Below the pieces are notes generated by a model, which saw nothing but the letters and a program-made list of their open reading frames with translations, was not told the origin of the DNA and ran no database searches. From positions 248,001 to 312,000 of the forward strand of contig BCIG01000010.1 in assembly GCA_001599915.1 (NCBI GenBank): a stretch of 64,000 nt of DNA. Reading direction: 5' to 3'. The DNA comes from Symbiotaphrina buchneri (lineage: Eukaryota; Ascomycota; Symbiotaphrinales; Symbiotaphrinaceae). This document shows positions 54,968-64,000 of the stretch, piece by piece (the stretch's first letter is position 1; every line of letters begins with the position of its first letter). A program made the translations under genes and the position numbers.

Positions 54968-55075
54968 ATTATTGGTATAGTATAGTTTAATTTTTGGTTC
55001 TTTTAAAACCAATGTTAAAAACTATAAATCAGTATGGTTTTGTATAAATTTTATTAAAAATCATTGGCTTTTAAT

Positions 55076-56758
55076 CAGGTTTACTGTTAGTATGATATAT
55101 ACCACTGAATACAAATATACCATACCGGTGTTAAATGTAGTCTGGTATCAAGTTTTGGTACCAATTATACTTAGTCATGATACTATATTCTACCAATGTT
55201 AAATATCAGGCTTGCCATTGGTGTGGTTTGGTTTGGTTTTTGGCCTCCTCAAACCCAATCACCAAGACCCACAGGTTGATGTGGTTTTTGATTTGGTTTT
55301 TAACCAATAACCAAATGACATCATAAATTTTTCCGGTCGGAATTACCATTTTTGGAAAGGGTATAGAACTAGAGCTTGGTAAGTTCTGTTCGCCTATTTA
55401 TAATATTACACTATACCTAATTGGGTTTAGTTTACAAGGTGACTTGCATTAGTGTGTATTAGTGTGTATTAGTCTGTTTCACCAATTGTTAGTGTTTATA
55501 AATACAAGGTAAGCTAGGTAAAAAGAGACAGGTCGGTTAGAATACGATTGTATTTCGTATTTTCCTAAATTCTAACCGAACTACTGTCCCAAGTCCTTTC
55601 AACACCTCCAGCTTGTTGTTATCCTATACTTTCTGGCCACCGTAGAACCTAGGGCTAGGGTTACAGGTAGAAAATAGTGATATCTCAACTATTCCTAATC
55701 GGATTTTAAAATTTCAAAAAGGGTATTATTCAACAAATAAATTTGTTATACAACAATGTTTTTATTATTTTAAAAGGTTGATTATTCATAGAGATAAAAT
55801 TAAGGTTTCGGTTAAAATGCTTACTAAGCATTTATCTTATCAGATCTTATCAAATACTATCAGAAAAATATTTTCCCTAGTTGTAGTCTGGTTTTTATTT
55901 GGTTTTTACCAAGAGGAGAAAAAAACTATTACACCAAACCACTTGGTGGTTTGGTGTCAAATCTCTATACCAACCCACACTTAGCACCGGTTTGGTAAAC
56001 CACACCAATTGGTAAACACCACACCAGTGGCAAGCCTGTTAAATATAGTATAATACCAGATCATCAGATCAAAAAGATAAGTTAAAAAAAACTTTTGAAA
56101 TTACCGTTTTTGAAAAGGGTATAGAACTAACATTTGACAAGTTCTGTTACTATATTTATAGTAGTAAACTATATCTATTGGGGTTTAATATATAAGGTAG
56201 TTTGTATTAGTATATTTTACTAATTATTAATGTTTATAAATTCAAGGTAAGCTAAACCTAAAGAGACAGGTTGGTTGGAATATAATTGTATTTTGTATAG
56301 TCTTGTATTCTAATCAATCTTTAAGAAGTTCAGACCTTAAGCTCTTTCAACATACTTTAACTTGTTGTTAACCTATAGTTCCTGGCCATTGTAGGACTTA
56401 GAACTAGGATTATAGGTAGAAAATGCTAGTATCTCATCTATTCTTAATTAGATTTTGAAATTTCAAAAAGGTATTACTTAACAAAGAATTTGTTATACAA
56501 CCGTGTTTTTCTTATATTAAAATGTTGATTATTTACCAATATAAAATTAGATTTTGTTTAAAATTATTTAATAAATGTTTAGTAAACATTTAGTCAACTG
56601 TATAAGTAATACACAATAAATACTTGACGGTAGTATTTGTATTTATAACTAGTGGTATCTGGTACTAGGAGTATAAACTACTATATATAGTCAAGTTTCT
56701 TGACAGGCAAGCTTAAAAGGTCAAAGTACTACATTATACTATACCAGCAGCAAGCCTG
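55076..56758. mobile_element. hAT-like element copy 4, interrupted by copy 2
   Basis: Left end CAGGTTTACTGTTAGTATGA, right end CTATACCAGCAGCAAGCCTG. Subtracting the nested copy leaves about 843 bp, the same size as copy 3, in inverted orientation to it. Its two halves (55076-55206 and 56039-56758) are continuous once one copy of the TTAAATAT duplication is discounted. Confidence 0.7.
55207..56038. mobile_element. hAT-like non-autonomous element, copy 2 (nested in copy 4)
   Basis: 832 bp, left end CAGGCTTGCCATTGGTGTGG, right end ACACCAGTGGCAAGCCTG, flanked by a perfect 8-bp duplication TTAAATAT (55199-55206, 56039-56046). It is nearly collinear with copy 1. It keeps more G/C than copy 4, so it is the younger insertion. 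Confidence 0.85.
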
Positions 56759-56939
56759 GTTCTATCACCATGTATGTTTTACTCTGTTCAGGGTAAACCG
56801 CCGGGAAAGGAGCAGAGCTGCATTACCAAGAGGAAAGCCATACCTGTAAGGTAGGGTTATACCACCAAGGTGGCTATGGATGCAGGCATATAGTTAAAGC
56901 ACTTTCCTACCTACATAGTCAGTGAATCAAGTTGTACAG

Positions 56940-57410
56940 TATACCTTTTAACAAAAACCAAACCAAAAACCAGTGGTTTTTGGTAAAGTTTTTAAAACTT
57001 ATACCAACCTATAAGTCTTGGCGGCTGGGTTTAAGGAGGCCAATGACCAGACTACACAATACGGTCTATATCAATGGTACATCTAAAACTAATACAAGCT
57101 AATATACATTAATACAAGTTACCTTATACTTTAAACCTGATTAGATATAGTTTGTTACTATAAATATAGTTATAGAACATACTGAGTGCTAGTTCTATAT
57201 TCTTTCCAAAAATGTTAATTTTAAAAGTTTTTTTCTTATCTTATCTTTTTGATCTGGTGATCTGGTATATATTACATTTAACATTGGTAGAATATGTTAT
57301 TATAACCAAGTACCACTGGTATTAAATTAGGTACCAGACTACATTTAACACCGGTGTAGTATATTTGTATTTAATGGTATATACTATATTAACAGTAAAT
57401 TTGAAAGGGT
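56940..57410. repeat. Chimeric fragment of the same element family
   Basis: The left part is the reverse complement of the terminal region of copy 1 (GGTTTTTGG and GGAGGCCAATGACC words). The right part matches the 3' half of copy 3, including the oppositely facing GGTATATACTATATTAACAG end. No complete terminus pair is present. Confidence 0.6.
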
Positions 57411-58065
57411 AATTATTTACCAGGGTAAAATTATATTTTATTTAAAGTTACTTAATAGATACTTAGTAAATAGTTAATAACTTAATAATACAGTTTAATA
57501 ATATATGATAAATACTTCTTTAAAAAAGAAAATGACTAATCAGCCATTGTTTTTAGCTGGACTCTGCATGGTTTTTGCAGGTTAAACTGCCGGATCACCT
57601 TGTTGCTTTAACAAGTATTATCAATACCTACATAATTTAATATCTTCCTGCCAAGCCATAAGCACCCTCCATGCTTTAGCAGTTGCTTTATAAGGTAGCT
57701 AAGCTAAGGTAGGTAGGTAGCCATGGCTAGGGATAGCTTCGGATTTGGTACCCTGTTGCCTTACCTTGCCTCCATCTGATCCTTTCCCTCAGCGTCTACA
57801 ATCACCTATCACCTGACACCTTTGCAGATGGCCTTTTCTAGCGCCGATGCTCTTGACATACTTCTCTCAAGAATTTACAATTGAAGGTATCCACCTATAG
57901 GGCAACCTGATGTATACCAGCGGTCATCTCTTCCCTGGGTACTCTCCTGCCATCTAACCTCCTATACAGTGTATGCTCTCTGTCATATCAAATAATTAGT
58001 TGCTCTTATTATCTACAAGGACACTATAAATAGGCAGGATGACTGCAAGATGACTAAGCTATAAC

Positions 58066-59140
58066 ATGGTCTTTAGGGAAGCCAACATAGAGGCTGATAA
58101 TGATTCTTCCTATGTACTGAAGTCATCCAACACTGATAACGACAATGTCATTGGTGATAAGTTCACGGACTTAATAGGGATTGATAAGGATAATGATGAT
58201 GATATTCCTGATAGAGCTACCAATGCTATTGCCAGATCCTGTACGGACAATAAAGGTGCTTAAAGACTTAAGGAACCCTGGCTTCTTAAGGACCAAGATC
58301 ATCCTCTTGAATACTACCTCCGACAGGTCCAGGAGTTCAAAGAAATGGAATATACTATGAAAGATTACAATTATAGAACAACAGTACTGTTTGATCAGAT
58401 AAAGGAATATTGGTATCAGTAGATAGTCTGTCCTGATCAAATTAGTATTGAAGGCTGATATACAGCTAGATATTACAGCTATATCAAGAAGGACCTATGG
58501 AAGATATACAAAGATATGTCTATTTGACTCTTTTATTCTTTTTTTAACTGGTTATTTAACTAAAAAAAGGGAAGAAAGGAAGAAAACGATATAGGACCAA
58601 GCTGTCAAGCTTCCTTAGGATGTACTGGAAGATCTATCACCTTGTATACAAGAGAATTACAAGAAATAAACTTAATAACACCTTAAATAGACAAATACAC
58701 AATATAAGTCCTATGTTATATCTATGTACCCATTAATGCTGATTTACTTTATAAATACTAAAAAAGTTAGCTAAAAGAACATTATTTAAACAAGAACAAG
58801 TAAGATAAACCATGTATATATATAGAGAACCTTGTATGGGTACTGGAAACAAATTTAATAACTATCTAAAAACACTATAATCTTGAATATAATCAAATAC
58901 AGTTTTATTTCTGGTTTTAGCTTGTATTAATATCAATAAACATATTATAAGCTTTTTTCTAGCTATGTTACAAGCATATTATAATAAACCTTTTTTTAGA
59001 TCCTAAAAGAGGTCTTTATAAGGTTTTACTTAAGTTTATATTTAAATTTATTAAAGAGTTCTTTAGAATAAAAAATGTATATATAATACATTCTATCTTT
59101 ATATCCTTTTACTTATAGGTTTAAAAACATGTTTTTAATA
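58066..59140 (+). pseudogene. Decayed DUF3435 gene (tyrosine-recombinase-type, Crypton/Starship-related)
   Basis: Conceptual frames on the plus strand retain recognisable blocks of the DUF3435 family in order. These are an acidic N-terminal region (from ATG 58066), a HPLEYYLRQVQEFKEMEYT-like block near 58300, DQIKEYWYQ near 58400, WKIYHLVYKRITRNKL near 58625, IENLVWVLETNLIT near 58820 and LYKVLLKFIFKFIKEF near 59020. Many stops and frame changes interrupt it, and the later part is far more AT-rich than the first, as expected from RIP. DUF3435 genes are linked to tyrosine-recombinase mobile elements (Cryptons and the captains of Starship elements). The identification rests on remembered similarity, and the catalytic C-terminal part is not readable. 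Confidence 0.6.
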
Positions 59141-61489
59141 TCTAAGATTATCTTTAATTATTTACTTGTTCTAAGCTTTTATATCTTTTTTCTTAATATT
59201 ATTTTTGCTAATTAAATCTTTATAACTCTTAGTCTTAGAACTTTAAAGGATCTTAATAGATTAACAATCTAACCTAAGCTTAATAAAATGTAACTATTAC
59301 TTTGTAAAGATTTTTACAATGTTCTTTTTTTATTGTTAATTAGAATATCATACAGATGAAAATTATCTAAAGATTAATCTTTATTGTATTCTATGTTGTT
59401 ATTAATAGTATAATAATTAGTTTTAAACAGATTGTCTATTTATATACTTTTTGCTATAGTATTGATAAGGCATTTAATCAAAATGGTATACTATTTCCTT
59501 TTATTTATACTAACCTAATAATTAATCTTTTCTTATCAGATAACATAAATGATATACTTTGAAATCTTATTATATAACATTTTAACATTTATATCTTTAT
59601 TAAACATCATCTTTTTTATTGTATTATTGTTGATATATAGGTTATTATATATAGATTTAAACCTTAATGTATTCTTTTATATGTTAGCTTAAGAATATAT
59701 CAATCTATAGACTTATGATAACTATAAAAACTAATTGATAAATAATTATCATTAGTTAACAATTACTTTTATATATAGGTTTTAATCAAATGTTGATATT
59801 AGTTTAATGATGTTTTTAAAATGTATATCTTTTATAAGATTATTAATAAACAGTAATATTAATGGCAAATGTTCTTAAAAGAAGTTCAGATTATATAGGA
59901 CAAGAGTTAACCTATGATAGATATCAAACAATAGCTTTTTAATATAGAGTCTCTTGTTAATGAATTTAAACCAAGATTAGATATTAATCAACCTAAAGAA
60001 CAAAAACATCTTGTAAAAACCATTATATTTCTTTTAGGCATTACTTTAAAAAAGAACTTTATCAATGAAACATTGTTATTAACATAGTAATCTCTTACTA
60101 CAGGATTAAAAAGAATGAAAGTATTAGGTTAAAACAGCTTTAGACAGTTTTATCTGTAATAAAAACCTTAATATAATTAAATCTTTAAATATACAAGGTA
60201 ATAAAGGTATTATAAAAGGTATAAGAGTATATATATATAAAGAAACATCTAAGAATCTGTTTTATATACCTTGGAAACAAAAGTTTACTAATTAGCAAAT
60301 AAATTTATTAATTCAGTTCTTTTAAAGATCTGATAAAGTACTTTTAATATAAGTATTTATTAAATATTAAACATGATATATAAACAATTTGTTATCTTTA
60401 TAGAACTTTACTGGAATATAAGTTATACCTATAGAACTATGTTATTAGGATATATAATACTGTTTCTTAAATGTTACTATAATCTTAACCCTTTGTATTT
60501 AATGTAAAAAGGACTTCCTAAAGCAATATATATTGAAGAATGTTTTATAATAAAAGAGTAAATAAAACAATATCCTTTTCTTTGTTTTTATAGATTATGC
60601 CAATTTATCTTATCTGTCTTTTGATAAGAATTACAATTTATACTATAATGCTAACTTGATTATTTCTTTAAACAGTATTATTTAAAATCAGAATGATAAT
60701 CAATATTATCTTAGTTTTTAATCTTAGAAGTATATATTTTTTTATTCTATCTTTTATTATCTTGGAATAAAAAATAAACCGTTCTAGCTAGATATATTAA
60801 TTCCTCAGAAAAAGTATAATATTAATAGATTAGGTTATTATTAATAATCTGGTTAAAGTAGTTTTTTATTATAAAAAGAATGTTAATCTGGTTTATAAAC
60901 CTATGGATCTGTGTAATTGTTATCATAAAAATACCTTTTTATCTATCTTTCTTGATTTATTCTAATAACAATCTAAGTTAGACCTGGTAAAACAGGTTTA
61001 ATATCAACAAGATAAACTTATTAAACGTTTTTGTTTTATTATATTACCTTTGATATCTTGATTATAAACCTGTTCAACATGGAAAAGAAATCATCTAGCT
61101 TGCTGTATTTATGTTTAGGATAACCTATACTAGTTTAAGTTTAAATAAATAGATTGGACCATATTGGATAATGAACTATCAAGTATGTATAAAAGCAGTT
61201 TGGCCAGATGGAAAAGCAGAAGTTTGATATAAAAACAACAGTTTAAGGTTTAATTAAGGTTTAATATCAATAACCGTTTCCTATATATTGAAATGATTAT
61301 TAGGTTACCTAATATAAAACCATTTTAATATAATTATCTTTGGTAAAAATATGTTTTTTATAAATTAAAAAACAATTTGATATTATGCCTTATTATACCC
61401 TTTCTGATTATTACTTTTGTTAATACCTGTTTATTAAAAACAAATAAATATCTTAATTAGTTAAAGTTAGAAAATATTAACTTTTATAG

Positions 61490-61884
61490 TGTGGTGGGGA
61501 AGAAGGTGAAGAAGGTGCAGAAGGTGCAGAAGGTGATTTGCGCTTTTGCACCGGCGTCACGTGATGTGGTCCAAGCTTCAGCGGAGTGGAACGGAACAAC
61601 GTTTCTCCGGTGTTCTGCGCTCCAGGGGATAAAAGCTCTTTTTTTGATAGTCAGATAGAGGAGCACGTTGAATAGGGAATTCAGGACCTGTTTTGCTGGT
61701 GTTTGTTTCTTGTTTTGGATAGGTGATTTCTCTATGTGGTTTTCTATGTGATTTCTCTATGTGGTAGCCTGTGCAAAGGCTTTATTCCCTTTGTTTTATC
61801 GCGGTGTTTCCCATAGCACGTCTCCCTACCTATTCTCCTACCTGATTCGGTGGCTATCCACCTACCCCCAACAACCCCAGCACA
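61490..61884. mobile_element. Probable solo LTR (fossil), about 395 bp
   Basis: An island of balanced composition in AT-rich DNA. It runs from TGTGGTGGGG to CCCCAGCACA, with short inverted ends TGTG/CACA and a matching 4-bp flank ATAG on both sides. Inside are a tandem GAAGGTGCA-type repeat (61500-61533), TCACGTGA, a TATA-like GGATAAAAGC (61625) and a tandem TTTCTCTATGTGG-type repeat (61725-61765). Superfamily (Copia or Gypsy) cannot be told without internal sequence. Its composition suggests it arrived after the surrounding DNA was mutated, so it is comparatively young. Confidence 0.5.
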
Positions 61885-64000
61885 ATAGTAATTGATATAA
61901 AGTATCATGTAAACTATATTGATTACTATTTATATAGTATTTAACTATCAATTTAATCATAATTAAAGCTATTTAAAGCTGTTTTATAGGGTTTCTTTTT
62001 ATTTTAACTTAGTATTTAATCTTATGTTTTATATTATTAAAATACCTTGTTATTATTCTTTAAAGATACATTATAAACATGTTATCTAAAACTATATGTT
62101 AACTTAAGGTTAACTTTAACCTTAATGATATATTCTTTTATAATCTTTAAGAATATCAAGATATTATCAAGATAAACTATAATAATAATATCTAGCATTT
62201 CTTATAATATATTATTAATAATATATTAATAGATAACAAGAGTATTTATAAATCTAAACAACATGATATAATATTTATAATAACTATATTAAGTTTAGAA
62301 TACTATTTTTTATTTTTTTCCTTTTTTGTTTTTATAAGGTTATAAACACTTTATAAGTCTAAAATAATAAAGAACTTTAATCTTATTATCTGATTTTATA
62401 ATTTTCTGATATTTGATAATAGATATCAGTTTTTAATTATAATGTTATCAAGTTTTTAATAATCTATATAAAGTTAAAATTTCCTGTTTTTTTAATATAA
62501 AAAATATTGAATATCCTGTTAATAATATAGATTCCTAAATAAATCCTTTCTTAAGATTAACATTAAGATACTTGTAAAATACCTTTAATTTATCTTTTGA
62601 TAATAGGTAAATTGGTTTAAATATCAGTTTTTTCCCTGGAAATAAAGGTATTTTATGGTTTTATAATTAGTACTTAAATAACATTGTAATTATTAACTTT
62701 TTTTAAAAGAACTTACCTTATTTTTATATTCTTTAAAGATTTTTAAAGATATATTCTATTTTTTTAACTTTAACTTTTTAACCTGTTAGATCCTTATTAG
62801 TATCTATTAAATTGATTATCTGTTTAACCTGTATTAAATATAAAATATTATTAATCTTAACTATTTTTTAGTTCTAGTTTTTATTTATTATTATTTTTCT
62901 TTAATATACAAGTTAGAATCTAATGATATTATCAGATCCTTTAAACTTAAACTCTTCTTTATTTTAATTAATTAATAGATTTTAATGTTTTAATCAAGAT
63001 ATTCTTAATATAACATGGTAAATAATCATTTTAATTATATTAAAGGATATTTCTTTATAATATTATTATATTATTATAAACAATGATATTATCTCTGTAT
63101 TTATTCTTTTTAATCTTTTAACTTAATTCTTTAAATAAGTATTTTTATTTATTTCTTTGTTCTTATCATTATATTATTTTGTTTTATAAATTTTTCTAAT
63201 ATAAACAAGTTTATTACCTTTAAATTAATTATAACTATAGTTATTAATCTATTAATAATTATTAATATAACAGATAATTCTTTTATAATATAAAACTTTT
63301 TTAACATCATCAGAATTTAAAGTCTTTATTATCTATCTATATTTTTAAGATAGAAACCTTATCTTTTTCTGTCTTTTCTAAGGTTATTAAGATTTATCTA
63401 AAGATTTCTTTTTTTAAATATAAAATAAGAATTATAGTTTATAACAAATTATCTAGATTCTTTTTTACAGATTCTATTCTAATGTTTTTTCTTATTATTA
63501 AATCTTTAGATAATAATTAATAATGTATATTATATCTATTAAATTCTTATAAGTATTATTAAATTTTCTTTAATTCTGGTAATAGAATGTTGATAATGTT
63601 TTTTAAAAGTTATTTCTTATTTGTTTTTAGTTATTTTAGTTTTTTAATAATTTTTTAAAGTTAATTAATTAGTTTTTATTAAGAATATTATTTTAATAAC
63701 AATGTTCTTATATTATTTTTAACAGATATTTAATTTTCTTTTAAATATCAAATAATAATATCTAGAATATTATCTTTTATCTAATAAAAGTATTCTAACT
63801 TCTAGATTGTTTAAAAGAATTCCTTTCTTGTTTTCTATAGTTGGTTTTTACAAGTTCTTATTGATATAAAAGGTGGATTTCCCTAATTAGCGTTTTTATT
63901 AGGTTCTTCCCTTTTTTTTTTACTTGGATATCAAAGTCTTATTCTTTTTTATTATGATTAAATTTTTAAAATCTTTCCTTGATTTTTTTTAATTCTTTTG

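Larger units (their letters stand above)
51540..64000. other. AT-rich repeat compartment (RIP-like)
   Basis: From about 51,540 the sequence switches within a few tens of bases to long runs of A and T with very few G or C, and stays so to the end except for short islands (the repeat copies, 57,560-58,500 and 61,490-61,884). No intact protein gene is visible. The composition and the decayed state of the elements fit repeat-induced point mutation of transposons, as in bipartite ascomycete genomes. Stretches 51,540-53,021, 57,411-58,065, 59,140-61,485 and 61,889-64,000 hold nothing I can name. Confidence 0.8.

Noticed and set aside
61484-61666. 60-codon minus-strand frame in the LTR-like island
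   Set aside because: Short, crosses the island edge and translates a simple repeat (TFCTFCTFF).

Overview
This window is nuclear DNA from a filamentous ascomycete (Pezizomycotina). The evidence is compact protein genes with 50-135 nt GT-AG introns and CTNAC-type branch sites, a class II tRNA-Leu with a canonical intron, fungal-specific families (AtfA-type bZIP, Fic1-like C2 protein, Cwh-like protein, DUF3435 relic), and a sharp change from a balanced-composition gene block (1 to about 51,540) to an extremely AT-rich, repeat-filled block (about 51,540 to 64,000) that looks RIP-mutated. The class cannot be fixed from the sequence alone.

Gene block, left to right: partial Prp24/SART3-like HAT protein (-); mitochondrial ribosomal protein uL22m (+); ORP1-like fungal protein (-); UPF1/MOV10-type RNA helicase (-, apparent 1-nt frameshift); PhyH-family dioxygenase (-, apparent 1-nt frameshift); UTP15 (-); DUF3253 protein (+); Fic1/Inn1-like C2 protein (+); tRNA-Leu(TAA) with two insertions (-); a 63-aa membrane protein (-); a four-TM membrane protein (-); PITSLRE/CDK11-like kinase (+); GET3 (-); HIU hydrolase (+); AtfA bZIP (+); Cdt1-like protein (+); a spliced hypothetical gene (-); proteasome alpha1/SCL1 (-); WKF-domain protein (+); GCP3/Spc98 (-); a small Cwh-like protein (-); a dysferlin/peroxin-domain protein (+); a mitochondrial PPR-type protein (+); DUG1 (-); mitochondrial mL58/Mrpl20 (-). 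These are housekeeping genes with no obvious shared pathway; there is no biosynthetic cluster. Exon structures were worked out by hand from reading frame, splice motifs and family similarity recalled from memory.

AT-rich block: four related elements of about 0.83-0.87 kb with CAGGCTTG-type inverted termini, two of them with perfect 8-bp target duplications (hAT-like, non-autonomous) and one nested in another; a further chimeric fragment; a heavily mutated relic of a DUF3435 (tyrosine-recombinase-type) gene; and one balanced-composition island that resembles a solo LTR. The rest is unreadable AT-rich sequence.

The most unusual object is the tRNA-Leu(TAA) gene at 20356-20528. Besides the normal anticodon-loop intron, it carries a 59-nt insertion exactly between T-stem and T-loop. 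The insertion has GT...AG ends, and removing it restores a perfect T-arm.
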